Below, piece by piece: positions 1 to 12,489 of a stretch of DNA of 64,000 bases (position 1 is the first letter of the stretch; the number at the start of each line of letters is the position of its first letter). The position numbers were made by a program, and so were the translations under genes. Below the pieces are notes generated by a model, which ran no database searches, was not told where the DNA came from, and worked only from the letters and a program-made list of their open reading frames with translations. Source of the DNA: Tanypteryx hageni (taxonomy: Eukaryota; Arthropoda; Insecta; Odonata; Petaluridae); the NCBI GenBank assembly GCA_028673005.1, contig CM054113.1:213519504-213583503 (forward strand), written 5' to 3'.

Positions 1-1140
1 TGGGTCATGGCATAAGTGCCACCACTTATATCTCTTACAATTTGGACACCCTACCATAACATATTCTGAGGTGACTTTAAAAAAGATCTAGCACATTTAA
101 AAATTAATGCTTGTGTGATGGGTATTATATCAACGCGAAAAAATTCGACAAATTTTTACATTAACTATTTCTTCATTGGTGCAGTTAAAAAAACATGGAG
201 ATATGAAATCTGGTCGGGTGTTTTAAGAATAATTCAACGTCAGCTTGGTGGTTTACGCGTTCCATTTAGTAGTTTTATTTTTGACTCAACATACACTACA
301 TTTTATTACATTTTGTTCAAATTAAACAAAAGAAGGCAATGAGACCAACATGATTTTAGATCGAGATTCAAGGTCACCTCACGCTGCTAATTGAATTGAA
401 AATGATGTAAGGAATTATTCATTGACTTTGACTTCATCTGCAGAAAAGGATTGTTGGAAGTTAAACACTGGTCCCTGTTTCGATCTCTTCACGGTTGCTT
501 GGTATTACATCGCAGCATTTCTAATTTTACGGTAATTAGATCATTAGTTCTTTGATTGATTAGTTCCTTGAATTGATGCTCGATCATTTGTTATTCATTG
601 ATAAAAGTATAGTTCATAGAAAAGTTATACGTCTTATTTATTTTTTAAATTCTTAAATGCATAATTAATTAGATTCAGCCAACCTCGAACAGGCACATGG
701 TTAAATTAATTCCTTGTTGGACGTAGAAGATTTTTCCTGAAATTTAATGTTTAATAATGAATGATGCTAAAAGTCTGCAAAAAGGTAACACTTAATTTCT
801 TTACGATTTTTCTCAGCATGTGTGGATATTTTCATCCTATCATGTAACCATTCGTGCAAGAATGCGAACTATGGTCAATGAATAGATAAAAATGGATTTA
901 TTTATTTTCATTCTCAATAAGCAGGATACGGTAAATACGCAGAAACAAAAAAACAGCCTTTTCACTATATATAGTAATCAAATCATAGGTCATAAAAAGC
1001 AAATAGAATAACTTTAAATGAAATGAAATAAGTTCCATACTCGCAAACCTGTCCAGTCGAGTAGATGATTAAAGACGATTTTGCAAACAAAATTCGTTGA
1101 GGATGGACGTTTTCATAGATTAAATTAGCACAAGCTAAGA
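1..1140. other. AT-rich non-coding sequence
   Basis: No supported gene, RNA or repeat boundary. The one open frame (115-342) is low-complexity and resembles no family I know. Confidence 0.5.
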
Positions 1141-1149
1141 AAAGTCGCG

Positions 1150-1330
1150 CACGCTTCATTTTTATGCGTTCTTTACAAAAAGTAAAAAAAGAACGCCTTA
1201 TGGTCAGGCCGTGTCCGTCCGTCTGTCCGCATGTTTAGTCTTCAAAACTACTGGGCGGACGTTGATGAAATTTGGTATTTAGGACATATGTAGGGACAAA
1301 AAAATGAATATATGAACATAAATGGTTCAC
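1150..1330 (+). repeat. Dispersed-repeat terminus with hairpin and GTCCGTCCGTCTGTCC signature
   Basis: A hairpin formed by GCGTTCTTT and AAAGAACGC (1167-1198) is followed by CGCCTTATGGTCAGG, then GTCCGTCCGTCTGTCCGC and a block ending TTGATGAAATTTGGTAT. The same order of pieces (GCCTTA, then a GTCCGTC-type run, then a 'gat..aaatttggtat'-like block) recurs in reverse near 40100-40130 and 49020-49060. This looks like one end of an arthropod interspersed repeat; the class is unknown. Confidence 0.45.
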
Positions 1331-1479
1331 GTAGTCTAATCGGGAGTGCCACTTTACTGGAGACGAAAAATGAAATTTTCTTTATATCTCGTAAAATATC
1401 ACTTATAACAAAATAGTCTTCAAATGATTTTGTGGAACTAGTCACATAGAATATGATTTGTTCAGTACATTTTTATCGA

Positions 1480-4400
1480 AGGAGCAGCCGATTTCAAGAA
1501 AAGCAAACGAGAATGTCGTAATTCACTTTGAACTTTGAAAATGTTTAAATTGTTGTCAACGAAAACAATCTTCGTGGTAACTGAAGTAAAAATATCTGCT
1601 GTAAATACTTAATTACGTTTAATTTTATTTCGTGCATACGCAACATTTGAAAAATGAAGGGAAATGGATTATCTACGACGAAGAAATGAACGTAAATACC
1701 TCTATTTTATTTACTTATACACAGCGTTTATAAACGAAAAGAAGTGGGTAATTTACGATAAGGTTTGTATTACCAGTAATCGAGTAAAGTATGTTTTAAA
1801 TAATTGTCGATTGCTTTATTAATTACAACCTATTAGAAAATAAATCGGTGAAACAAAAATTCGATGTTTCCTTGGCATTACTTCTAGATAATCATTTTTC
1901 AGTTCTTAGACATTATACTTAACTATTAATATTTATATTTTTTTACATGATTGCATAAATCGTAAAGAATGCCTCTGCCTCGCATGTAAGCACGCATTAT
2001 GCGTGCATCTTTTCTCTTTTGTTATATGTCTTACACCTGAATTAATAAATTGTACACCATCATCTTTGCCATCCCGCTAAGTACTTATATTATTGACGAA
2101 ATAATCATTATAAATAGCTGCTTCTTACATATCATATAAAACCTAATGTTCTAATTCTAATGTCCAATTTTAAACACCTATAAGAAAAGCATTGACAACG
2201 GTGCAGGGCTATATAAAAGTGCTTTGTGAAATTATTTAAAATTAAGATACAAAGTCTGGACATGCATCGTACTATGGATGAAAGAATGAAGTTTATTTTT
2301 CTTGAAGACAAAATTCAAATCCATGCTAAATTTGCAGAAAAATTTGATTTTAATCATAAAATTATGAAAAGTTTTTTGGTTTTCAACAATTAAAAATATA
2401 AACTACCTTAGCAACAACTTCAATGCCTTTCAATGGGAATTGATTTTTCATACTTTAAGAGCATTGATTTAATGCTTCGACCACATTACAATCCATTTGA
2501 TTTCAGCCAACGACGTATACATATGACGACGTGATAATATTAAATTAATTTTTTATCCAGATACATACTAAAAGGCACGGATGATGACATCATAATCATA
2601 ACACACAAAATATCCTAATTTTTACATGAGTTTTCGTGTAACATGTAAACTATTGTATTAATGATGATTATAGTTATGACTTAAAAAGAGTGATCTGAGC
2701 CATGAAACTTGAAATTCGAAAATGAACGCGAGCCGATTGCCGAATCCCGGATAAATGCCTTAATTTTTGGGAAAATGAAAAGTATTATCTTATTTAAATG
2801 GGCTCTGTGTAGTTCAAATGATGTCGCGTTTGTTTATTTACGAGTTTAGATCTTGGTGTACGGTGATTTTTTAAGTTCTTGCAGTATGCAAGCACCGATA
2901 ACTCGTATCTATAAACTACGTCAAAATACGCGAACAAACTCGTACCAGAAATGGGACTGCTTCCCAGAAGTCATAAAATATTTTTTCGTACACTTATGAA
3001 TGTATAAACGTTACTGGATTTAAATGAGTCGGGATTATTCAATTAAAAACCCCAACCGTGCGGAACATAAAGCCATAATAGACCATAAAATTTAATACCT
3101 AACTCCAAATATGAAAACCATCGATGAGTATAATCGATTAGATCCAGCCCAAGCCGTTTCACACCTATCCAAAATCAACAAACCATAAAAAACTCCAATG
3201 ATGCTAATAATAGAGGACCTATAATATTCACAGCAATCTCAAAGAACTTCAGAATTTAATTTATTCTGAAACATTGTTAGCAATAATATCCGCATCATTT
3301 GAATATTCATTTCGAAATTACAAAAAGGCGAGTTAGCATAGAGAAGTTTTATTTAAAAAAACTGAAAAACTCCGTAGGTTGAGTGTGCACGGTTTAATGT
3401 ATTTCAGGTATTCACTATTAATTTGGTTGCACAGGATAAATAAAATTGGCTACGATGAATGTGTTTGCTCCCAGAACAATACCCACAGACTGCGATTATA
3501 GTAACGGCGAAAACCGCTAGTCACCTAATTCGACGCCAGGTCTAGATACCCTGCATATTAAAAATGTTACCTATTGGTTTCGTTTCGAATCATTTCAAAC
3601 CCATCAGATCATAGACTCGAAATTACCGGTGAATCGACGCTAGCAGCGCCATGAGGTGAACTATATTTTTGTGGGTGTGAGGCCATCTTCGCTCCCCGCT
3701 GTTGCTATGAATCACGATCAGCACGCGTTTCAATTCATTCCCTCGGTCGCAGTGGGTGTACTCGCATAAGCTCGCAATGGATTCTGACCTTTAACTCAGC
3801 GATCCAAACGACGGATTGATCCTGAACGCCAGAGAGACTCGGGCGACATCGCCCACAGCTCACCCTGTCATCGAGCGCCGCGTTTTTTGATGAGCGCGTT
3901 ATTGCCGATCCCCCATCCCCTCTCCCTCCCCCTCTATCATCCACTCACTGAGCGTGAAATTCGAATTTGGAAATGTGGGTCGCACGTAGCTAGATAATAT
4001 GAATGCAGAAATCGATAGATCTGCAATTATTGACGGACTAAATTCTTCTGGCCTTAAAACTGTTTTTTCTTTGAACATTTTTACCCCTCCCAAAATAAAG
4101 TCCGTAGAATTAATCGCGTTTTGATATTCATTTCAGCGTTCTCTATACTGTTTACTCAGAAAAGACGGTATATTTACCGAGTTATTTCGATGAGGTGAAT
4201 GTTTTTATTGAAAATACATTTTCGAAAACAAATCGCTTAGAGGCTTGGGCTAAACCTTTATCAAAGAATGGAAACCATCCTTTTTTACATTTTTAACCAT
4301 TATATTTGAATAATTCAAATAAATTTAAAAAATAATATATGTAATGAGCGCCGCTTAATGTGATCACGTTCGGAAATCGTGTTTTGATTCCATTAAGCGG

Positions 4401-4490
4401 CGATTCTATTAACCGAAAATCAAAGAAATATTACAGGGTTGAAAAATAATAATATTTAGTATACAATATATATAACACACTTCGGCGTTT
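1480..4490. other. Non-coding sequence, no feature recognised
   Basis: AT-rich except for a GC-richer patch at about 3620-3960, where minus-strand frames are open but compositionally biased. I see no exon signature, tRNA or transposon terminus. Confidence 0.5.
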
Positions 4491-4524
4491 TATACCAGCG
4501 AAGCGGTAATCGAGGAACGCCTTA

Positions 4525-5045
4525 TAGATCAGTCAAATTAGACGCTTTGTTGACGGTTAGGGAAAATATGCCATAAAGTTTTGAAACTTGGTACCTAACT
4601 AACATATCAAAAGTTGACAAGCCTAACGTGTATGCGTCGGCCGTTTTGGCCTTTCGCAAATAACTCGGAAACGGTCAAATAAACGGAAAAATTGTACATA
4701 AACAAACTTATAGAGAATACAATTTCCTAGAAGAAAGGTTCTTTGCATTGTTTTGTTACTGCGATGGTATATCAGAAAATGAGTGTTGTTTGCGGGACGA
4801 CCAGTCAAATTACAATTTTTTGACGGTTAGGGGAAATAATTCATAAAGTTTTGAAACTTTGCACATTTGTTCGTTAGGGCAACCTAACTAACATATACAC
4901 GTCGGCCACTATTGCGCCAAAATTTTCGCCGGAGCACGACCCGCGACTGGTCTTTTGCGAATAACTCGGGAACGGTCAAATATACGGTGAAACTGTACGA
5001 GACAAACTTGTAGAGAATAAAATTTCCTACAAAATTTTCTCTAAA
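4525..5045 (+). repeat. Two partial direct copies of the 6320-7077 element
   Basis: Copy one (from 4525, preceded by TTA like the full element) starts TAGATCAGTCAAATTAGAC. Copy two (about 4800) starts GACCAGTCAAATTAC. Both continue with 'cataaagttttgaaac', 'ctaactaacatat', 'aataactcgg.aacggtcaaat' and 'tagagaata.aatttcctaca', in the same order as 6320-6600. Neither copy has a right-hand inverted terminus, so both are truncated. They are diverged from each other by small indels. Confidence 0.65.
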
Positions 5046-5049
5046 AAGC

Positions 5050-6310
5050 CCACATGAACAAAAGTCTCAAACTTACCGTCAGAATCACGCGTCGGAAAAT
5101 TCATTCCAATTACGTCATCGCAATCAATTGTGTATCAAATCTCAAACAGTTGCCATTTCACACCGATGTTCCTTTTCTCTATGCACACATCCAACAAATC
5201 TATAACATCGGAACGTGAGAAAAGTTTTCTTTTGTTTTTACACCTCTCCCTCGCGATATTGACGGTGGTGCTACAGTTATTCGGGCGTGAGGAAAATGGA
5301 AGTGTTCGCAATTGGGCGCTGTTTTGAGGAATATAAAAAAGAAAGCAATATGGAATTGAACCAATATGCGAGAGCGGCAGGTGAACTGGGAAGCTCGTTT
5401 CGTTAACACAGGCTTCCAATTCTCCATTGTTTACCACCCATCCCATGGATTTTAACTTTAAAATTTATAAACGAGATCGGACACGATAACCAAAGGAGTC
5501 AGCAGGCATGTATTCAAGAGCTTCATTGCGTGGTTTTTTCAGTTGCTATGTACGCTGTTCCCATTTTATGCGTCTCCCTCTCGTCCTATCGCGCTCTGTA
5601 AATTCACAATCGTCATTAAATCGCTAGACTGAGGATAGAAAGTCTCTTTTTCCCCCACGTCTCCATGAAAACAATACATTGAAATAAGGTTAATCAAATT
5701 AAAGTTTGCACTCTTTACGGTGCACTGGTGTAAGCGAACTGGGGAGTATGTTTCTAAGTATACCGTCTAAAGTTAATTATTCAACCATATCTTAGAAAAA
5801 GATCATTTTTAGCTAGGGAATGAACGGTCTGGGACTAGGACAGCGGTCCTCAACTTTTAGCATCTTACGTGCCGCCATTTCATCTCGTCAAAAAAAACCC
5901 GGGTCTGACCCCAATGAAGAATAATCCCCTCAGCTTTTCTAAGAAGTGGATTTTTACGTTAGATTTATTTTAGTATTATACTCATTAATGGAAATTTTCA
6001 AGGAAATTAGATATAGTTATAATTTTGTAAAGGAAAGGTTTTAAAATAATTAGTTTCGAAACTTCGCATCCCACCTATGTATACGGCCTTTGCGTCCTAC
6101 CAATACGAAGCGTCCAATTGGTTGAGAAACGCATGGCAAAACTCGTAACTAAGGTAAGCTTTTTTCACCTATGAATTTACAGATTAAGGAATATCAGGAA
6201 CAATATGTTTTCATTAAAAATCCTGCGTTAAGAATGTCGTCTTAATCTATTTATAGCTCGTTGGTATCGCGGAAAGACGAGGATCAAACTGAGGACCTTT
6301 AAACCCGTCA
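5050..6310. other. Non-coding; one possible hAT terminus at 5841
   Basis: The sequence CAGCGGTCCTCAACTTTTAG at 5841-5860 resembles hAT-type ends (CAGNGGTTCTCAA). I could not find a matching opposite end or an 8-bp duplication of the preceding GACTAGGA. Nothing else is supported. Confidence 0.35.
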
Positions 6311-6316
6311 CCGCAC

Positions 6317-7080
6317 TTATAGACCAGTCAAATTAGACATTTTAGAGGAAATAATTCATAAAGTTTTGAAACTTGGCAAATTTGTCTGTTAGGGCAACCT
6401 AACTAACATTTCAAAAGTTGACATTCCTGTCGTGTGCGCGAAGGCCGCTATGGCGCCAAAATGGCCGCCGAAACACGACCCGCGACTGGCCTTTCGCGAA
6501 TTACTCGGAAACGGTCAAATGTACGGCGAAACTGTACGCACGCAAACTTGTAGAGAATAAAATATTCTACAAGATAGGTTCTTTGCAATGTTTTTGCTAC
6601 TGCGATAGTATAGCAGAAAATGAGCGTTTTTTGCGGAACGCAGGCCGCGCGCTGTCTTAAAATCGTGTTGTGAGCTCGTTTCCATCTCAGCAGCTGTGAT
6701 AGAGTTCCACGCGCGTTTTTTATAGTGGTATCCCTTTTAGGCACTAATCCACTGTTTATTTCAATTAATTAATATAAGTAATAGGTGTCATAATCATTCA
6801 TTCACCCCGTCAGCTCTCTATGCCAAAGGGAAAAATAAGTATGTCAACCTGAAAAATTGCGACGATTTACTTGAAGTAATCTCTGTTTTTAACAACCCTT
6901 TCTCTGCGCAAGATGAAATTTCAAGTGCCAGTGAGCGCAATTTTGATTCAGAAGTTGAAGATCAATTCGATGATGAAGAAGCTTCGATTGAAATGCTAAA
7001 TGTAACGGATAAATGTTTCAAAACTTGATGAATTATTTCCACTAACTGTCAAAAAAGTGTCTAATTTAACTGGTCTATTA
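6317..7080. mobile_element. DNA transposon with ~70-bp inverted termini and TTA target duplication (PIF/Harbinger-like candidate)
   Basis: Element 6320-7077. The left end reads TAGACCAGTCAAATTAGAC; the right end, reverse-complemented, reads TAGACCAGTTAAATTAGAC. Homology continues inward about 70 bp through 'gaaataattcat.aagttttgaaac'. TTA flanks both ends (6317-6319 and 7078-7080), and a 3-bp TWA target duplication is typical of PIF/Harbinger. A short relic frame on the plus strand (about 6800-7028) encodes an acidic stretch (SEVEDQFDDEEASIE) ending inside the right terminus; it may be a transposase N-terminus fragment but I do not recognise it. No catalytic domain is visible, so the copy is non-autonomous. 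Confidence 0.6.
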
Positions 7081-7084
7081 GACC

Positions 7085-8500
7085 TCATCAAATAAGAAAA
7101 ATAAAACACTATCGACGGGACCGAAATGAAGATCGGGGATCGGGATTATCTGGTTGAATTGCTCTACCCTCGTTTGTTATTATTACCCCTCTTTTTTCAT
7201 CGAATTTTTTTGTTCAATCACGAACTGTCACCTGCAGATAATCCGGATGATGGGTCGTTATCGAAACCGCTTCCCAAAGCTAGCTGATGTCTTTTAAGCG
7301 TATCCGTCCGGTGGTTGTCCCTTCGTCCGCTTATTAAAAGAGCGTCGCTGCGGTCGCGTCATCCGGTCGACAGTGGAGCCGTAAAAAGTTGCATGCAAAT
7401 TACATGGGCGCAGGTATTTTTCCGCGGACGTGAGTTCATCGTACCGCGGAACGAGCGCTTAAAACTAAAATATAAAAAACAAGTATAACTTTCAGATAAA
7501 TGTATCAGGAAGTGAAAAGAGGTTTAGTCATACAAAAGTTGCGGCGTTATCTTTAACAAACAAATCATCACTAATATTTCTTTGCCACACAAATTTTATA
7601 TGTCCAAAACAATTTTCATTTTCTGAAATATTCAATTAGGTGAATTAAATATTTATTTTTCCCCTTTAGTGCATCTATAGGGTGGTTCCATTTATTTTTT
7701 ATACAAATTTTAATTTCAATTAACACTTAATTCATGCGTATCCGTCATTTCTGACGGAAAATTATATTATACTATTAAAGTTATGTCATATTATAAAAGA
7801 GGTTGTACATAAATCATGTTACACATTCTCAATAATCAGGCATTATTTAAGGGAATAAACATTCCAGTATTATTAATAATATTCTACAATTCTGTAATTG
7901 TAAGTAAATATTTGTGAGTTGAAAGAAAACATACAAAGTCACACGTGATTTTAATACTAAAGTTTTATAATAAACGAGCGATGGTTGATGTTTCCGTCTG
8001 GATACAAGTAGCTGAAAAGTGTCCCTGTCAGCGTGTTGGAGTGGTAACGAAGCGAAAAACAAGATTAATTTTTAACTTACTGCAATTTGGGAAGTTCCCA
8101 AATATCTGGCGCTGCTTGATATTTGATTGCAGCTGCGAACATCTAATTGTAAGCCCAAAGTACACGAAAGAACGCTGACCTAGAAAAAGAGAATCTAGTG
8201 ATTAGATTTCTGTCCGAATTTGACTTTGAAACTGGAAAATTTACGACTAAGTGTTTTCCGATACTCGCAACGGGAAGTTTTACGTTCTCACCAACAAAGA
8301 TAACTTCTTTCTCTGGAATTTCAATTTTATGTTCGAGTTAATATTACTAAAAATTTATGGGAGGCACCTCAATGAACTTTTTCACTAATGAATTTTTCCG
8401 TAATTATTCGTCCAGTCTTTCGCGAAAGTTTTTTATTGTGCTCCCAACTGGGGAGATAGAATTAATTTATCGAGGAAACAAAGCTATATTTTTCAAGATC
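7085..8500. other. Non-coding sequence, nothing recognised
   Basis: Mixed AT-rich sequence with a GC-richer patch at 7280-7450. The short open frames on both strands have no family resemblance or splice context. Confidence 0.45.
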
Positions 8501-8503
8501 ACC

Positions 8504-8824
8504 AGAATAAAAGTGTTGTATGGTTGGTTTGTATTTACCTGACTAATAAATTATTATAGCCAATACTCCTTCCACAACGTACACCCACAAGGGAGGAGGG
8601 AAATTCGGTGCCGACATTAGCCTACTCTTTACGAAGAGCACCAAGGGGGCCAACTGCTTAACGTCCCTTCCGAAGTACGGAGCGCTGACCTGCGCGGTCT
8701 CCTCAAATCACAGAAGTAGGGGACGGGACGATCACAGGTTGAAAATGAAAAATCCGACCTCCGTCGGATTCGAACCTGGAACCGCTCTAACCACTCCGCC
8801 ACCGTCGCCCTAGAATAAAAGTGT
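8504..8824 (-). mobile_element. tRNA-derived SINE with perfect 13-bp target-site duplication
   Basis: The insert is 8517-8811, minus strand. Its 5' head reads GGCGGAGTGGTTAGAGC (box A-like) and then GGTTCGAATCC (box B), i.e. an internal Pol III promoter. A body follows with the block GGGACGTTAAGCAGTTGGCC and a region near TTCGTAAAGAGTAGGCTAATG, then an AT-rich tail. AGAATAAAAGTGT occurs at 8504-8516 and again at 8812-8824, a perfect 13-bp duplication as expected for LINE-mediated insertion. The family recurs at 8880-9085 and 23840-24105. Confidence 0.82.
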
Positions 8825-8879
8825 GCTCCAGTACAGTGGTTCTAGGTGAGGGATCCGGGGGTGTGGTTTGAGTGTTGGC

Positions 8880-9090
8880 CTCACCTTGCGATTCCGGCCC
8901 TCTATTTGTGCGTTGATATTAGGTGACGAGGACGAGAAAAATGAGACAATGAGAAATATTGAGGAGATCGCACAAATCGACACTCCGTCCTTCGGAAGGG
9001 ACGTTAAGCAGTTGCCCCCCCCTGGTGTATTTCGCAAGAGTAGACTAATGCCGGCACCGGGTTTCTCTTCTCCCTTCTCTTATGAAATGC
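8880..9090 (+). mobile_element. SINE fragment of the same family, opposite orientation
   Basis: This fragment shares the body blocks 'ccggcccyctrtttgtg', 'gaggaga.cgc.caaat', 'ccgtccttcggaagggacg', 'ttcg.aagagyagac.aatgc' and 'ccggcaccgggtttc' with the copy at 23840-24105. The tRNA-like head is missing, and about 35 extra bases interrupt the middle (near 8925-8960). It stands head-to-head with the SINE at 8517-8811. I see no clear target duplication. Confidence 0.7.
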
Positions 9091-9259
9091 AGATGACTTA
9101 GGACCGAGTGCGGCTTCACAGCCTGCCATGGTGCCTATAACTTGCCGCTGGGCAAAACGCAAGTAATGAATAAACTCACTACTGACAGCTTAATAGCCAT
9201 GCTGGAAAGCTGATTGAGGAAAGCCGGTGATGACTGGCTTCCACCAAACCCTGCATTAA

Positions 9260-10140
9260 TAGTGGTTCTCAGGCAGATCTGCCTTGCGACGCCCTCCGTG
9301 CGGATGTTCGGTCGCCGCGACCCCCCGTGATTTTTTGAGATGTAAAAAAGGATTTTTCCGAAAATGGGAATTTATGATAATAAGCTAAAATTTACCACTG
9401 AAATTACTTTATTTATACATATTTATGCGTTTACACACATTTTCAGATGTTTATCATTACTAAAGCATATACTATACTTCATATTTATTACATTGGAATA
9501 ACATATATTAAAAAATTGTATATTTATAGGTTAGAGAATTTTATTTATCTTACGAACGCAACTTGTCGATTCTGGGACACAGCTTACTTAACACAAAACA
9601 CAATTCGATATCAACATTTATCAACTTGTTTCTCGCTTTACATTTAATTGACATTAACTAGAAAATCCAAGTTCACAAAGATAAGTTGTGGGAAAAACCA
9701 CTAGGACCTCTACTGCTAAGTTAAAAATATTGTCCCTTCCTCTTTAACCAAAATTCTAGTTTTTGCTACGGTGAGTGTTATTTAAAAGAAATTAGAAAAA
9801 TAAATTGTTAAAGAGAAATTAATTCATCAAAAATTCGTATATCGTAATGAATTACAACATAGATGAGAAAGGTGAGGACTGATAAAATGAGAGAAACTAA
9901 TATATGTTGCCATATTATTTTTATTTTAAAATTATATTTCTTATATTAATTTTAAATATAGTAAAATTAACAAATGTTTTATTCTGAAGAGTCCAACTTA
10001 ATCAAACATAAAACATAGACTTATAAAGTATAAATTAAAACTGAAGGATTTAGAGATTGAAGAAAAAATTAGGTGGCATAGCGAAGACTAGTCGCGACCC
10101 CAGCAAAATTGTCTCGCGACCCTAAGTTTGAGAACCACTG
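9260..10140. mobile_element. Probable non-autonomous hAT-type element
   Basis: The left end TAGTGGTTCTCAGG faces a right end which, reverse-complemented, is CAGTGGTTCTCAAACTTAGG. Both carry subterminal GGTCGC/GTCGCGACCCC motifs. These are ends typical of hAT elements. The 880-bp interior is AT-rich with no transposase. The flanking 8-mers do not match, so this is either an old insertion or two unrelated ends. Confidence 0.5.
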
Positions 10141-10149
10141 ATCCAATCC

Positions 10150-11885
10150 ATTCATGAAACAATCCGAACACATGATCTTCCTCACCAGGGTCCTTTGCGG
10201 TTTGTCTTGCTTCTACCGGCATGCAGGGAGGGCACTGCGTTTATGTAATTTTCTAATGAGAGAACGAGCGTTCCCGAGGCGTTTCAGAAATGCCAAATCC
10301 GTTTTTTGACAGTTGTGCCAGTCATGCGATTCTTTTTCCGGAATTAGCTTTTTCTCATCATATCTGTTTGAGGAAAACGAATGCAAAGCCCATGCCGTGT
10401 TTTTTGCGGCGGAAAGGTTTTATTTTTGCCGCCACACATCGTTTCATTTCTTTTCTTTGTTTCATTTAGCATCAACACCAGCGCAGCTCCCAAATACAAA
10501 ACAGAATGTCGATCATGAATAGGAACATTTTATTGGCGCGTCGAAAGGCAGTGACATTTTTTGACCAAGGTAGGTGCGAAGCATTATTTTCCGGGATTTA
10601 ATAAGCTCTCAAAGAAGACATTCGTAGCGGACGAGGATGAAAGCCGATGAAAATTTAAATGCGCCTTTGTTATTTTTCGAGCGAGGTTCAGCTTTTTTGA
10701 CAGAATATTAACGGAGTTGAAACTGCCAATATAGAGCTTTATTTTAAGTTCTATTTCGCCTGCGGGGCTCCTGTAACTTTCGCCTTTCATTCTCTCTTCC
10801 ACTGTCGCAACTAGGGAGTGGCGAAGGTACCGTTGGTATACAAATAATACAATCGCTAAAAAGATGAACGAAATATTTTTTCTCACAAAGAAGGAAATTT
10901 TTTTGCCGCGAAATCAATTGCAAAGATACGCGTTGTGGAGTCTGGGAAATGACTCGCGCTGTGTTTATGGAAGATTACACCAAACTCTCGCAAATTGCAA
11001 TTGCTATACACCACCGACTTGGATCGTGTTGGTGATTTAATCATTCTTCCATTTCGTCACTAGAGCTGATGAATCTTAGAAATTAATAATATAAAAATGA
11101 ATCGACGAACGATTTGTATTCGATAGATGATTTAGGAAACGACAGTAGTAAAAACGGTAAGGGTTAGATGTACGGTAAGGTTAACTGTACATTTCCGTTA
11201 CTCGTTATTGGCCATTCGTCGATTCTAATAATAACTAACTGAAAAATACATAAATTAATAAAATTAATAATCGATCGCGATTTCCTCATCATCCACGCGT
11301 GCTATCAAACAGTTTATCTGAAAAACTATTTTTTTGCCAAAAATTGCGTAAAATAAACCCTTTAATAGGATGTATATTGTTAGAGCCAAGAGTTAATTTT
11401 TTGTATCCTGTAAGTTTGCAACTCAGATCAGACGATTTGAAATATCTATGGCATCTAGCCTTCTTCTGTTTATTATAAGTACTAGGATCACCCCAAAAGT
11501 ATTTTTTTCGTTTTTTTCTGATTTTTTTTTATATTAATGAAAGCAACAATCCAGAAGCAGGGAAGAACTTGCGCGAAAATACCTTCCCACTCCTTTTTCC
11601 GCAGATCTTCCAATGTGTTTCACACATTAGTACCACGCACAAGTCATCAAACATCGGAAGCCATTGGAATGATGGAGGAAGACACATAAGTCGACCGGAC
11701 CTACATCTTGTTCCCTCAAATAGGATTTCATGCGTGGCAATTGAGTCACAGGGAAACGCAATAAACTAAAGATCAGGTCGGGTAACCTCGTCCGCCCTGC
11801 ATAGAGACTAATAGCGTCTTTCCGTACCCAGAAGAAATTAACTTCCTCCCAACTGAGAGTTATTGCCTGCGCCATAATTCGCTTA
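10150..11885. other. Non-coding sequence, nothing recognised
   Basis: The open frames here are short and without recognisable motifs. I see no transposon termini or RNA genes. Confidence 0.45.
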
Positions 11886-11888
11886 ACC

Positions 11889-12483
11889 TGCTAGATCAGT
11901 GTTTTTAACCTGTGAGGTGCTTCCCTCCTCCTATGGGGGCGTATGAGGATTGAAGGGGGGAGGGGGGGAAGAGAGGGGGCGAAACATTTTGGATCAAAAT
12001 ATGTTTTGCTTCAAAGTTCCATCTCTCGTATGCTTCTAATTCTGCCCACTTTAATATTTCTTTTATAACTATTTAGATTATATACGTCTTGCACTGATGT
12101 ATTCAAATGCTCTGCCAAATTATCACCTCCATAAAAGATGTAGCGAGGACGAGTGAATTCATTACGCATAGAAATAATATATGAAAAACTACGTTGATAT
12201 TTTAGGCAGTGACAACTTATTGCGGACTGAACACACAATGTGAATTGTGTGTCGAAACCAAAAAGAAAAAGATTAGAATTCACTAAAGTCGAACTCAGCT
12301 AATACGTTCAGGTTTGCAGACACTTAGAAACTTATGTCATGAAAATTGGTAACTATTTCTAATAATTTCGGATAGAAACCCTAAAAAACAAAAAAATGAT
12401 GGGAGAAAGAGGGGGGCGTGGGTGTTTTAGAAGATTAGAAAGGGGGCGTGAGACGAAATAAGTTAAGAAGCACTGTGCTAGAT
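11889..12483. mobile_element. hAT-type MITE, 579 bp, with perfect 8-bp target duplication
   Basis: Element 11897-12475. The left end CAGTGTTTTTAACCTG pairs with the right end, whose reverse complement is CAGTGCTTCTTAACTT. TGCTAGAT is present at 11889-11896 and 12476-12483: a perfect 8-bp duplication, the hAT signature. Subterminal G-runs with GGGGGCGT occur near both ends. There is no transposase, so it needs a helper in trans. Confidence 0.85.
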
Positions 12484-12489
12484 CGTCGA

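Noticed and set aside
8868..9101. A 77-codon protein-coding frame
   Set aside because: It lies within SINE sequence whose conserved blocks explain the region.
5841..10140. One long hAT element from the 5841 end to the 10140 end
   Set aside because: Terminal sequences differ (CAGCGGTCC versus CAGTGGTTC), flanking 8-mers do not match and unrelated elements lie between.
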